Below, piece by piece: positions 1 through 12,038 of a stretch of 64,000 nt of DNA. Numbering within the stretch: position 1 is the stretch's first letter; every line of letters starts with the position of its first letter. A program made the position numbers and the translations under genes. The notes beneath the pieces were generated by a model, which saw only the letters and a program-made list of their open reading frames with translations, was not told the DNA's origin and searched no databases. Source of the stretch: Aselliscus stoliczkanus (taxonomy: Eukaryota > Chordata > Mammalia > Chiroptera > Hipposideridae); the NCBI GenBank assembly GCA_033961575.1, contig CM066736.1, positions 78,888,852 to 78,952,851 of the forward strand, written 5' to 3'.

Positions 1-1016
1 CTCCTCTTCTAGCCTCCTCCCCCAAAGGAAGTACAAATAATTTATATTCTATGATTTACCACTTGTACTGCGCTGTATTTTTCTCAAATAGCTATTCTTT
101 CTAAATCAATTTGCACCATTCTCTTCTCTCATATTCCAGGAAAAATTTTCCTATATATTATTCATTCATAGTTCTGTAAGTAAACTTATCTAAAATGAAA
201 TTCCATTAATTTCTTTAGGCTAGATCACTAAACATCAGGAAATTTCCCATCATCTGCCCTGCAGTGACAGCACTTTTTTTTTTTCCCCCAGAGTTTTAGT
301 AATAACCTTTTCAAGTTTCTCAACAAAAATAACTCCAATATTGGGCACCACCTGAATCACACCAAGTCTATTGGGTTCTATTCTTTTTTCTCTAAGTATT
401 TCTTACATCTCAGAATTGAATAGTTTCCATCTTAGATATAATCTTATTCCAACTCACATTAGATACATCAGAATCTCATAGAAAAGTAGGAAGCAGTCTC
501 TCACCCCTACTGGAAAACTCTAAGGATGGAGAATGTAACGCTTCCTATAAGCTACCCATTAGATAATAACCATCGTTAGCAATTTTTCCCTAAAAATTAC
601 ATCAAAATATATTTCCCTATATATTTCTTTATTTATAGCTCTGTCTCTTGGAAAAGTGAATAATAATCCCTCTCCCACATTTGTTTCAAAAGTTATATCT
701 TGCCATTCTCTGTTTCTCAGTGTTTTAAGATGTTTTACACATTTACTCTCACTCTTACAGTAAATTTTATCATACACCCATTTATCTTCTATAAATAGAT
801 TACCCCTTTAACAAAAGTGTTTTTGATTTCTTAGAATGTTATTCCTCCATCTGACCTTTACATTTATTTTACTATAAGGAAAAATTATCCTGCCTGTCAC
901 CTTTGGAATGAGCTTCTTGGTGTTTCAAATAAGATGACTTTGTCAGACCTCTGACGTTTCATGGGTCACCCAGGCATATCTTTTTATTCAAATAATAATT
1001 TTAAAAAGTTTTCCTG

Positions 1017-1130
1017 GGGCGGGTCCAGTGGCACGGTGGTTAAGCGCTGGCTTGGGAAGCCAGCAGCTCCGGTTCAGGTCCCACATATGAGGGCCAGTGA
1101 CACTGCCCTCAAAAAAAAAAAAAAAAAAAA
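1017..1130 (+). repeat. Short tRNA-head SINE with A-tail
   Basis: About 94 bp of tRNA-like head (B-box-like GGTTCAGGTCC; stem-loop GCTGGCTTGGGAAGCCAGC) ending GACACTGCCCTC, then A20. Flanked by direct repeats TTTTCCTG at 1009-1016 and 1131-1138, the mark of target-primed insertion. Confidence 0.88.
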
Positions 1131-1889
1131 TTTTCCTGCTACTTGGAACTTAACATTCACTAGAATTTTGTTTTGTTTATTTTATCAAATGCCAGTGACA
1201 TCTGATTTTTGTAGATTGAACCAGTAACTTAATGTTGTAATCTCAGACTGAATCGATTACCTCTTGGCCTTGAACTTCATGGGAGAGAAGTTAACAGTAT
1301 TGATATTTTTCAAATTCTTTCATATATTTTTACACACTGGTTTTATTAGGCCCACCAAGGAGATACATAAAGCCATCTATATTACAGAATTGTGATGTTC
1401 TTCATCTTTTTCTACGTAATACAAGGAACTTTGAATCCAGGGCCATCTGATTGTCTTCTCTATAGGAATAACATATAGGGAGCTGTTAATCATCAAAGCC
1501 CCTTGGCACATTGCGATTTAAATTTTATCATCTTAGTCTCTTTTTTTCCATAACCTTTGCTTGCCATTTGAAACCAAAACTGTCAGTGGGAGAATTTTTA
1601 CATGATTTACAGAGAATAAATCTGTATGTTTTGGGGGTTTTTTATTTTTATTTTCTTAAAGGGAAACAGTAGACAGAGGAAAATGTAACATAGGCATTGA
1701 AGTAGAGTGGGAAGGCAATGGACTCAGAGACAGGAATACTAGATTAAAGTCCCAGGAAGCTAGCACTAACTCTACCTAATTGACTTTGGGCAATTCATAT
1801 CCATCTTTGGTCTTCTGTTTTGACCTCTGTATCATGGCAGCATTGCTTTAGATCAATGTTTCCCAAGTGTATTTTAAAATACTAGCCTC

Positions 1890-1996
1890 GGGCCAGCCGA
1901 GTGGCGCGGTGGTTAAGCGCTGGCTTGGGAAGCCAGCGGCCTCAGTTCGGGTCCCATATATGAGGGCCAGTGACACTGCCCTCAAAAAAAAAAAAA
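1890..1996 (+). repeat. Short tRNA-head SINE with A-tail
   Basis: Same unit as the copy at 1017, with GGCCAGCCGAGTGGCGCGGT start and GACACTGCCCTC end. Flanked by the 14-bp repeat AAAATACTAGCCTC at 1876-1889 and 1997-2010; the left end of the second repeat merges with the A-tail. Confidence 0.88.
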
Positions 1997-2833
1997 AAAA
2001 TACTAGCCTCAGTACTGACCGGGTCACATAAAAAGGATCTGTGGTCAAATAAGTATGGGAAATTCCCCAACCTGTATGTCATCTCTCCTGTAGATTCTCA
2101 ATGAACTTTAGTATATTAAAGGGTCTATGAAGTCCTGCAGTCAAAAAACTAATTTAACTTTGATTGATACTGTAATTTTCAAATGCATTTTATTGTGGAA
2201 CCCTTTTTTTAAAGAAATGCTTATAAAACACCTACAACTATTATTCAGTGGAGTGTATTCTGGGATGTGCTATCTCTTATTTTTATTTCAAAATTAATAC
2301 CGTATGGTAAGGGCAGTAAATGGATTTCAAGAATGTGGTATGGAAACAATACAATGTTCTGAATGAATATTAGTTGTGAGCACATAAATTATTATTTTGG
2401 TAGACTTACAGAATTTCCTAGTTTCATCCAAATAGTAATAAGAAAATCATCTTGAAGACTATGCAAATATGTAGAAATTATCTGAATAATGAACAGGACT
2501 TTAAAGCACTTTCATTGGTTAGACCCACTTTAGATAAGAACCAGAAGCTGCACTCTCTCTGTGCTTGGCTCTCGCTTACCACCAACAGACTGCTTCCAGC
2601 TTAGAAAGACCTGTCACTGACAGCAGCATCCCACAGAGTCCTCATTCCAATGCTTGAGACATGGATAGGGCCATCGTTAATATTATTCTTGTTTTCCAGA
2701 AAAGAAAATTGGAACTCAGAGACAAAAAAAAAACTTTCTAATATTCCATAATGAATAAATTGTGAAATTAGATTCAGACCTAGATATCCATGTCCTCAAA
2801 CTATGTTTCTTTCACCAGTTTACTCAGCCTCCC

Positions 2834-3154
2834 TGGTTCTCTATCCTGGTTGCACATTTGAATCTTGTGGTAAGCTACGGATCCCCAGCCCTCAATCAAT
2901 CCTGAATAATCAAATCAGAATATCTGGGGCAGGAGCCACACTTCATGGTTTAACTTTTTGTTTAGTTTTGTTTTTTGGGGTTTTTTTTTTGTGAGGGCAG
3001 TATCACTGGCCCTCATATGTGGGACCCGAACCGGGGCCGCTGGCTTCCCAAGCCAGCGCTTAACCACCGCGCCACTTGGCCGGCCCTTTTTTTTTTTTTT
3101 TTTTTTTAAGTATTCCAAATGATTCTAACTTGCAGCCAGGTTAAGAACCACAGC
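2834..3154 (+). mobile_element. MER5A-like hAT MITE split by a SINE
   Basis: Left part (GGTTCTCTATCCTGGTTGCA, then AATCAGAATATCTGGGGC) and right part (CCAAATGATTCTAACTTGCA, ending GGTTAAGAACCACAG) match the ends of the Charlie-type MER5A element as I remember it. The two halves are separated by a younger SINE at 2981-3086. No transposase is encoded. Confidence 0.7.
2981..3086 (-). repeat. Short tRNA-head SINE (minus) inside MER5A-like element
   Basis: Reverse complement of the short SINE: poly-T, GAGGGCAGTATCACTGGCCC, then the head ending GGCCGGCCC. A second run of about 21 T follows directly at 3087, suggesting insertion into, or expansion of, a T tract. No clear target duplication. Confidence 0.85.
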
Positions 3155-3508
3155 CCTACCTCATTACCTCCTAGCCCCCTCTGCTGCTACACTGCTTCTC
3201 CTGAGGGTGACTTCGATGGTGATGTTCATTTGTCAAGCTGGTACAGCTTCATTTAGCATTTAACAGCAAAAAAAAACAAAAAAAAAAACAACAAAAAAAA
3301 AACAAGATAATTATTTCTTAGTCTTCCTTTTAATTTCTCTCAAATGTAATAAAATTACAGTGCAATGCAACTGCAATGACATTTTATGTAAGAGTTAAAA
3401 CCTTCCACTATATTGTTTTTTTCTTGCTTATATATAATTTAATAACCCTGTTTATAGAACTTGCTCATAGTTATCACATATTGGTGCCTACTATAGAGCA
3501 GTGGTTTT

Positions 3509-3945
3509 TTTGTTTTTTGTTTTTTGTTTTTTTTAAAGATTTTATTGGGGAATTGGCGGAGGGGAACAGCGTTGGGAAATCGGGGAAGGGGAACAGACAA
3601 GTTGCTGTCTTTTTGTTCTTCAGTTTAGTTGCGGAGGATGTTGCTTCACTGTTGGTATCGTCATTGCGCTCTTCCCGGATGAGGCAGATCGGTCGCTGGC
3701 CTCTGGATGTCGCTCACTGCGGCTATTGGCAGCTCACTCTTGGCTGCCAGCCGCTCACGCTGGCTGCGGGCCACTCACTATAGCCTATGGCAGCCCACAC
3801 CATCACCGGGGCTCGCACAGCCCAGCTCCAGGTGGAGCTGTTGTTAGCTGTAGAGGGCAGTGTCACTGGCCCTCATGTGGGATCCGAACCGGGGCCGCTG
3901 GCATCCCAAAACCAGCGCTTAACCAATGCGCCACTCGGCCGGCCC
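3509..3945 (-). repeat. Full-length SINE, type 2 (437 bp, minus)
   Basis: On the minus strand: tRNA-like head identical in plan to the short SINEs, then AGCTAACAACAGCTCCACC, a CTG/AGC-rich middle (about 3690-3830), a 3' tail with AACTAAACTGAAGAACAAAA and CCCCAATAAAATC, then A-rich end. Flanked by perfect 13-bp repeats GAGCAGTGGTTTT at 3496-3508 and 3946-3958. Noncoding and dependent on LINE machinery in trans. Confidence 0.88.
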
Positions 3946-5339
3946 GAGCAGTGGTTTTAACAGTCTTTTAATAGCACACCCATCAGTAAAACACAAAAAG
4001 TTGCCTTTAATATATGTATATTTCTCTACTTTAAATTGCATCTATACATCAATATGCTAATATATTATGTGTACTTTAAAACATACACAGAAATAGAAAG
4101 ATGAAAATCAGTGTGATACATATTAATACAAGTTCAAATATTTTTTCCCATACCCAGTGAGTTGCCCAGGGGTTCATATCATTCTGTCCATTTTGGTGAC
4201 CACTGCTGTACAGGAAGTTGGAGTCAATCAACACATCACTGTCACTTGCTCTCTTTCTCTCTATGGAATAAAGCACTAAGAAATGCATCAATGATTAATG
4301 GAGGAGAAAGAAATTCACACTGTTGGAGCTTTGATCTTGTCCCTTATAAGCTGAGGTGACCTGGTGCTCACATTCTGTGCCAGCCTTTCATCCTTATATC
4401 CCTAGCCTGACACAGAGTGAGTGTCCAATAATTGTGTGTTGTTGGTTCAATGACCTTCATTCCACATCCTTTCTTCTCTGACTCAACACAAATGCGTCAT
4501 TCTCCCTGTAAAAGAGGGTATTTTCAGCACTTTCCCTTTGGTATGCCACATTGCTATTTTTTAACCTATGTAGCTTCTTATTTGAACATTTATTAAGTGC
4601 CCACTATTTACAGTATATCAGCCGAGGAAATGCAAAGATGAAAACAAAGATGCCCTTGAGAAGGTCAGTCACTTTGCGACACTGTGGGGGCAAGTGGTGT
4701 ACAAGAAAGGGAGTGATAGTTTTCACAAAAAGAGCCCTAAACAGGAAGAAACTATTAATATTTCCAGTAGCAGAATCAGCAGAAACACTATATCTGATTA
4801 TGATATTTGATTACTATTTATATACTGCTTTATATTGTACAGTGTTTTTTTTTCAGGTTCATGGTATCATTTCTTTCTTGTAAACAAAAGTAAATCAATA
4901 AATAAATCAGTATTACCACATTTTACATATAAGAAAATTAGTGTTCAGTAAATATGTTAACTGATCAAAATTCATGAGTCTAGGAATGGAAACCAGCTCT
5001 GATTCTACATTCAAAATGACTCTCATTATACCAAGTTGACTTCATTTCTGGAGATACCTAAATTTAAAATATCACTAATTATTTCTAGTAAATTCAAGTC
5101 AATTCACTGGGCATGAAAAATCAACTTTCTTATTCCAATTTTTCCATCACTCTTGAGATCTTGCTGTGTGTGAGTCATATGAAGCCACTGTACTTAGTTT
5201 CTTCCTTATTTACACTTTTTTGTTGTTCATTTGAAAATAGAGTTAATTTGGTTTTAACTATAAGTAATACATGCCCATTCTAAAAAGAAGAAACATTTAT
5301 TATCCAAAAACAGTCACTATTAGTGTTCCTTATTTATTC

Positions 5340-6530
5340 ATAGTCATTATTTTTAAAAATTTTTTTATTAGTTTAAGGTGTACAAAACAACATAATAATT
5401 AGATATTTACACACCTCACAAAGTGATAACCCCTCAATCTACTACTACCCCTCTGACATCGTATATAGTTATTAAAATATCATTGACTATATTCCCTATG
5501 CTGTACTTTGCATCCCATGACTATATATCTATATATTTAATTATAGCTGACATTCAATTATTGTACTTCAGCTTTAGGTGTAGCGCAGTAGTGGGGCATC
5601 TACACAATCTATGAAGTGATCCCCATAAGTCCAAAACCCCTCTGGCACCCAACATAATCTTTACAACATTATTGGTTATATTCCCAATACTGTATTTCAT
5701 ATCCCTGTGACTATATTGTATTACTAATTTGTACTTTCTAATCCCTTCACTTTCTCCCGATCCCCATTCCCCTTCAATCTAGCAACCATCAGTTTTTTTC
5801 TCTATATCTCTGAGTCTGTTTCTGTTTTGTTTATTCATTTATTCTGTTCTCACATATAAGTGAGATCATATGGTGTTTGTCTTTCTCAGTCTGAATTACT
5901 TCACTTAGCATAATATTCTCCAGATCCATCCATGTTGTTACAAATGGTAAGATTTCACTCTTTTTTATGGCCAAGTAATGTTCCATTGTATAAATGTACC
6001 ACAGTTTCTTTATCCATTTGTCTATTGATGTGTACTTCCATTGTTTCCACATCTTGCCTATTGTGAATAGCACTGCAATAAACATAGGGGTTCATATATT
6101 TTTTTGAATTAGTGTTTTGGATTTCTTTGGATAAATACCCAGGAGTGGAATTCCTAGATCATCAGATAGTTCAATTTTTTTTTTCCTAAGGAAACTCCAT
6201 ACTATTTTTCATAGTGAATACATCAAGTTGCAGTCCCACCAACAGTGCATGAGGATTTTCTCCACATCCTCGCCAGCACTTGTTGTGCATTGATTTATTG
6301 ATGATAGCCCTTCTGACAGGAGTGAGGTGGTATCTCATGTTAGTTTTTATTTGCATTTTTCTGGTGATTAGTGACTTTCAGCATCTTTTCATATGTCTGT
6401 TGGCCGTCTGTATGTCCTCTTTAGAAAAATGTGTCTTCATGTCCTCTGCCCATTTTTTAATTGGGTTATTTGGGTGTTTTGGTGTTGAGTTGTATGAGCT
6501 TTCTATAAATTTTTGATATTCTTAAAATAA
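5340..6530 (-). mobile_element. 5'-truncated L1, minus strand (ORF2 C-terminus and 3' UTR)
   Basis: Minus-strand frame at 5831-6085 reads like the L1 ORF2 C-terminus (WIKKLWYIYTMEHYLAIKKS). Antisense ORF2 sequence continues to about 6510 with frame breaks. The 3' UTR at about 5350-5830 contains two diverged copies of a unit built on 'gttattaaaatatcattgac ... tatgctgtactttgcatccc'. No reverse transcriptase region is left. No clear target duplication seen. Confidence 0.85.
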
Positions 6531-6907
6531 AATTTTATTAAAACAATTTCAGTGTGCTGCAGAGATTTTAGTCTTTGGTTTATGCATTTTTATTTTCATA
6601 TCATTGACATTGCTATATTAGATTATTCCCCTTTTTAACTTAACTTGCAATCTAGTGATTGACTTGTATATCCTTTTGAAAAAGTTAACTTTGGAGTTTA
6701 TGGGTTTTTTTTACAGTTTTCTAGAGTCATATTTTCTTGCATTACGACTTAGGTAACTTTCATGTGCTTAGTCACCTCTCACTTTGTCCCACCACATGGG
6801 TATTCCTGAATAAATATGGAAAGGTCAGGATCTCACCATCAGAACACTGCCCTTTTCTCCCTCCCCTGCCCCCACACCTCCCATCTTTGTACCATCACTT
6901 ATGTATA

Positions 6908-7034
6908 CAGGGTGCCAAAAAAAAATGTATGCACATTTGAAGAAAGGAAAAAACTATTAAAATTGTAATACTCTATATATACCAATAATGAAAGATGAAT
7001 ACAAGTCATGTATGTACATTTTTTGGCACCCCCG
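6908..7034. mobile_element. Tc1/mariner-type MITE (127 bp)
   Basis: Inverted termini CAGGGTGCCAAAAAAAAATG (6908) and, reversed from 7034, CGGGGGTGCCAAAAAATGTA. TA precedes the left end (6906-6907); the right-hand TA is not preserved. Too short to code. A related stretch lies at 45340-45410. Confidence 0.7.
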
Positions 7035-7785
7035 TTTTTGCTTACAATCATTTGACTTCTCACCACACTTGCCCTGCTTCCTTCTAGCAAGTCTCCTGCC
7101 ACCTCTTTCTTCTGCTGCTCTGCCCTCTTTTATCTACACCATGCTCCGAATAAGCACTTCCTCTTCTGTTTGACAGAATGAGCCATCTCACCTCTAACCT
7201 CTCTTTCCTGGCCTCAGTCTTCTGTCCTATAGCAAATGTACAGCCAGGCTGCATATATGTCCCCTTCTCTGTAGCATACACACACCCCACAGAAACACTT
7301 GATTCAAATGCATGGGATTTTTCTTTTTCTGAAACCAGGCCAGTTACTCAGTGTTCACCATTATGGGCAGATACTTGATGCAAAGGAAAAAAAAAGAAAA
7401 AGAAAAAGGACAATGAAAAACAATGACAAGAGAAACTAACCAATCAGTATAATGTCTCTTCTCTCTGTGTACAATCAGCTCCAGCTGTAGGCCCTTTATC
7501 TTGAGAGTTCATAGGAGAATGCACACACATAATTAACCCAAATAAACCCACTTTCATGAAAAACATTTTGAAGACTTCAGCACAAAAGAGCACTTTTTGG
7601 TCCAGATCCTGTACTATTCTGAATTTTTAAAAAGACCATACAGAAGCCTCATCAACAGTACCCTCATTAAGCTAATCAGTTCACAGATGTTTACAGGAAA
7701 ATGCTCAGCAAAAAATTTCACCAAGAATTTCTGTTTCCTGGGAAGAGAAATGGATGATGATAATAGTAATAGTAATAAGAGCTCA

Positions 7786-7990
7786 GATTAATAGATAGTT
7801 TAATGTGCCTGCTGCTTTATGTAGATCAATACATTTAAATGAATAACCCTTTGACACAGTTATGATTATCATACATATTTCCCAAATTTCAAACCTGAGG
7901 CTAAGAAGGTTAAATAAGTCTCCCAAGGTCACACAGCTAGGAAGTACCAGGAGCAGGACTCAGGTCCTGGTCTGTATGACTCAAAAGCAT
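7786..7990 (+). repeat. MIR SINE
   Basis: Core and tail features: 'cctgaggctaagaaggttaa', 'ggtcacacagctaggaagt', 'gactcaggtcctggtctg'. Ancient, heavily diverged. Confidence 0.8.
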
Positions 7991-8998
7991 GTACTTTCAT
8001 GACTACATCCTCTTCCAATATCATACTACTTGCTCCATGACTAAAATCTGTATAAAATGTCCAACACTTCCTAGTCCCCAAAAACAGACTGAACTACCAC
8101 TATTTTAAACTACCATTATGTTCCCCAATAGCCTCTCTTTCCCCACTCCTTACCTCCACCCTTTCCTCAACTTCTGCTTTCTGGTCTGAAGATTTTCCTG
8201 GTGGTCGTAGAGTCTGTTATGAAAGTCATTCTCAAAAAAACGTGCTTGAAGGTAACATTTTCTAAATCATTTCAGGGCTCATCTTAGAAACGGCAAAAAT
8301 GCAGTTTAATAAGCACTGGCCACATCTCTCTTCACTGATAATCTAATGAGCTATGGGCTTTCTTGTACCCTGGGGAGACAGACTATGAGTCCTTATCAGA
8401 AACAGAGTTTCCCTGCCACTTGTAATTCATTCCAGTTGGTTTCTAGCCTTTGGGGTCTTTATCCCCTGACTTGTCATGTCTCTGTTAATGCAACACATAT
8501 TCAGAGTCACCTTAGGCACTCTTTTGAGAGAAAACACCCACTCCCATACACATTTTTGACCTTTGTATAGGAGCATTTGTAAATATTCATGATCTAGGTA
8601 CAAGTGGCACTGCCCTAACTTAAGTGATTAATCAAATACAAAAAATGGTTTTGAAGAGACAGCTATAACAAGCTGTGTTCCATTTTACTTGTTTATTTTT
8701 TAACTATGTCAATGTATTTGTATGATGCAATATACTGTCACCACTGGGTTAAACAAGAAGTGGAATGATTAATCAGATTTATATAACACTTTGGAATTTA
8801 TGTTACTTCTATATGTAAACTTGGAAGGAGACTCTAGTCTCTTAAAGGAAGAAAGCATAGATAATGTAAGCCTCAGATTTCAGTGAACCAACACTCAAGG
8901 GCAGTCTCATTTTCCTCTTTTTATGAGGGTTGTAATCCAACTGATGACTTTGTAATTTGGAGGCTGTGTGACCCCCTTTTTTGCACATTGACTTCTTT

Positions 8999-9096
8999 TT
9001 ATTTTTTTGAGGGCAGTGTCAATGGCCTTCATATGTGGGACCCGAACCGGGGCCGCTGGCTTCCCAAGCCAGCTGTTAACCACCACTCGGCCGGCC
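8999..9096 (-). repeat. Short tRNA-head SINE (minus)
   Basis: Poly-T, GAGGGCAGTGTCAATGGCC, head with a small deletion (AGCTGTTAACCACCACTCGG). Flanked by TGCACATTGACTTCTTT (8982-8998) and TGTACATTGACTTCTTT (9097-9113), 17 bp with one mismatch. Confidence 0.87.
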
Positions 9097-9499
9097 TGTA
9101 CATTGACTTCTTTATACATCAGTTTTTCTCATCTGGGATGAACCCAATTATTAATGTTTGCCTCATGAAGCTATTATTTAACAAGTATCAGTTATTATGT
9201 GATTTATGTCAAAATATGCACATAATACTCCAAAACCTTATAATATATAGGTATTAAATAAATGTTAGGTCTCATTATTATTACTGTTGTTTTTCTTATT
9301 CTGTCTATTATGAAAGGGCTACCATCATCAACTGTGTTTCCCATACCGGTACTCCCTCTATATTCTCACTTTCTGCCTGGATCCGTCCTTTCAATTCATT
9401 CTATAAATAACATTTAGAAATATAAATGTCCTTAGAATGTATTAGAATATGAGTTTCAGAAGGGCCAGGACCTTGTCTATCTGGAAGAAGCAATATAGA

Positions 9500-9745
9500 T
9501 GAGTGATTAAAAAGCATGGTCTCTGGTGACAAGCTGCCTGGCTTTAATTCTGCCTCTAGCACTTATTAGATCAAAGACAAGTTTCTTAACCTCTTGGAGA
9601 CATGCTTTTCTCATCTGTCAAATAAAGGTGATTATAACAGCTACCTCACAGGTTGTTGTGAAGCTTGATTGTGTTAATACACAAAGTGATTTAGAATAGT
9701 GCCTGACATGTAACACAGGCTGTATAAATGTCTGCAATGATTATG
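9500..9745 (-). repeat. MIR SINE (minus)
   Basis: Antisense MIR phrases: 'tttctcatctgtcaaataaa', 'ctacctcacaggttgttgtg', 'agtgcctgacatgtaacaca'. Confidence 0.78.
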
Positions 9746-10369
9746 ATTATCATTCTTGTCATTTATCACTATATCTCTAATACATAGAACAGTTGCTGAC
9801 ATATAATACGTATGCAGCAAACATTTGATCAATGAGTGAACAAGTGCTAGCTATTGAAAGTAAAAAAGAATTTAAGAGAATGTCACTTGTCTAGAAAAGA
9901 ACTGTAGAAATTGCTATAGAGGGCTTACAGCTTAACAGTGAGTTCACAGTCAGCATTCATACACGTCAGTCAGGGGCAAGTCCCTCCGGTTCCAGGGTTC
10001 CTAACTTGGGCTACACCACGGAGGGTTAGCTGGCACATAGGATTTATATAACAACATGAGGCCAAAAAAATAAAAATAAAAAAAGACAATGTTGCAAGGT
10101 ATTATATGATTAAAGTGCTAATTAGATAGTACAGAGAATATGCAGGGGCCCAATCTACAATAATACTCATGGCATATTTATTTTAATCCTACATCATTTC
10201 AGCAGAAACTAACTACGGAATCACTCTATAAAAAAAAAAAAATAGTAGCCAAATACGGATGACCTAGATATTTAAATATTTCCTGAATATTTTTATTTTT
10301 AAACCATTTAAGAAAAGTGCTGCCGAGATGCACTGCAGTGCCATTGCCTGAGGTGATCGCCTTTGTGTT

Positions 10370-10797
10370 ACAGAATTTACTGTCCAATAAAGAAAGAGGA
10401 ATTGTGCTGAGTGAAGTAAGTCAGACAGAAAGACAAATGCCATATGATCTCACTTGTATGTGGAGTCTAAAGAACAGAATAAACAAACAAACAAAACAGA
10501 AACAAGCTGATAGATACAGAGAACAAAGTGATGGTTCAGATGGAAGGAAGATTTCAGGGCAGATGAGTGAAAAAGATAAAGGAATTAAGAGATACAAATT
10601 GGTAGTTACAAAATAGTCACAGGATGTAAAGTACAGAATAGGGAATATGGTCAGTAATATTGTAATAACTATGTATAGTGTTAGATGGGTACTAGACGTA
10701 TAAGGGGGATTACTTTGTAAGTTCTATAAATATCTAACCACTATTCAATACACCTGAAACTAATATAATATTGAATGTCAACTTTAATTGAAAAAAA
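10370..10797 (+). mobile_element. 5'-truncated L1 3' end (+ strand)
   Basis: Sense copy of the ORF2 tail ('gtgctgagtgaagtaagtca', 'tatgatctcacttgtatgtg') followed by a single 3' UTR unit ending ACACCTGAAACTAATATAAT and GAATGTCAACTTTAATTG, then a short A-run. An apparent 99-codon frame (10317-10616) is only this relic. Confidence 0.82.
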
Positions 10798-10959
10798 TGT
10801 TAATTGTTTACTCAGATAAAAAGGGAAGCTGCTGTTCAAGCCTGTGACAATAGGATACCCTTGAATGTGCTTAGTTGCAAAGGCCCATGTTCCAACATTA
10901 GCACCCTTTCCTTAGAAAATAGACTCAGGTTAAATGACATTTTAATGGGAACAATTTTT

Positions 10960-11061
10960 TTTTTTTGTAGGGCAGTGTCAATGGCCCCCATATGTGGGAC
11001 CCAAACCGGGGCCGCTGGCTTCCCAAGCCAGCGCTTAACCACCGAACCACTCGGTCAGCCC
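10960..11061 (-). repeat. Short tRNA-head SINE (minus)
   Basis: Poly-T then TAGGGCAGTGTCAATGGCCC and the head to GGTCAGCC. Perfect 16-bp flanking repeats AATGGGAACAATTTTT at 10944-10959 and 11062-11077. Confidence 0.9.
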
Positions 11062-11864
11062 AATGGGAACAATTTTTAAAGTGAGAAAAACCAAGTTTGG
11101 TGAAGCTATAGGAAAATGGGAGCTTTTGTATAGTTGTGATTTAAGAGTAAGCTTGTTTGTATTTCCAAAGGACATGTTGAGAATAGGTATCAGAAACCTT
11201 ATAGTATTCGTATGATTTCTTGCAGAAATCATCAAAGTTGTGTGCAAATATAGAAAGAAAGAAAAAAGGTTTACTGTAACATTATTTACAGTAGAAAATA
11301 GTTAGAAGCAACTTAAACATGCTTCAGTAAGAGGTTTGTTAAATCATGTTAATACCCAGGCAACACAGCTCTAGGTAGAAAACAAAAGTCATGTTGTTGA
11401 AGTACATTCAAGATATGGACAAATGGTCACTCTAGATTTAAAAAGCTGATTGAAAAACAATGTGTAAAATACAGTCAGCATTGTTTGAAGAAATACATCT
11501 GAATAGAGAGATTATGGATGATTTTTATTTTCTTCTTACATTTTAGTTCAATTAATATGTATTACTTTTGTAATCACAAAAACTATAGCATAATAAGAAA
11601 GACATTTGACTCCTCCTTCCCTCGTTCCACAAAAATTGTTCTGCTTGCTATTGTCATATATTGTCTCCTCATAGAAAAAGGCAGAAGCAACCTTGTTTTT
11701 TAGCATCAACAACTGTAACTTTTCTGCTTTGGCTCATGCCATGAATCCATCTGTTTGGTCAAAGTATGATATAGGTACTGGACTGTCATCATTGCAATTT
11801 AGTTAAGGTTATAATTCTGTGTATCTTCTTGCCTGAGTATTTCTCTTTACCTGCATAGTATGGA

Positions 11865-11893
11865 CTCTAATATTGATTTTTCCCCCCTTTAAG
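11865..11893 (+). promoter_or_regulatory. DLG2: 3' splice site of exon A
   Basis: Candidate branch point in CTCTAATAT (about 11865-11873), then a T/C-rich run including six consecutive C, ending TTTAAG before the exon. AAG is a slightly weaker acceptor trinucleotide than CAG. Confidence 0.75.
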
Positions 11894-12038
11894 GTAAACA
11901 ACTACAGTTTAGAAGAAGTAACACATGAAGAGGCGGTAGCCATATTGAAGAACACATCAGATGTAGTTTATCTAAAAGTTGGCAAACCCACCACCATTTA
12001 TATGACTGATCCTTATGGCCCACCTGATATTACTCACT
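11894..12038 (+). CDS. DLG2: DLG2 exon A: C-terminal half of PDZ2 and start of linker (internal exon)
   Basis: Internal coding exon of the postsynaptic MAGUK scaffold DLG2 (PSD-93), which clusters NMDA receptors, potassium channels and neuroligins under the neuronal membrane. It is 145 nt, entering in phase 0 and leaving in phase 1. The translation starts [20 protein letters not shown] and ends ...YGPPDITH plus one base. [11 protein letters not shown] is the alphaB helix of PDZ2. Its first residue, His, is the class I position that contacts Ser/Thr at ligand position -2. The final beta strand (VVYLKVGKP) closes the domain. I separate DLG2 from DLG1/3/4 by '[12 protein letters not shown]' and '[16 protein letters not shown]', as recalled. 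The acceptor has a pyrimidine tract (about 11872-11890) and AAG at 11891-11893. The donor is GTAAGT at 12039-12044. The preceding PDZ2 exon is not in the window. Confidence 0.96.

Larger units (their letters stand above)
1..11893 (+). other. DLG2: DLG2 intron upstream of exon A (5' end outside window)
   Basis: Noncoding, mostly transposon relics listed separately: short SINEs near 1.0, 1.9, 3.0, 9.0 and 11.0 kb, one full-length SINE at 3.5-3.9 kb, a split MER5A-like element, L1 3' fragments at 5.3-6.5 and 10.4-10.8 kb, a MITE at 6.9 kb, and MIRs. The stretches 1-1000, 2050-2790, 4000-5330 and 8000-8980 are AT-rich with nothing recognised. 11080-11870 also shows no feature apart from the splice region at its end. 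Confidence 0.85.

Noticed and set aside
1017..1110. tRNA-like heads as possible functional tRNA genes.
   Set aside because: Repeated many times with poly(A) tails and target duplications. The stems are diverged and lack a proper acceptor stem and terminator, so they are SINEs.
5831..6085. 84-codon minus frame as a small host protein.
   Set aside because: It is the C-terminus of L1 ORF2.
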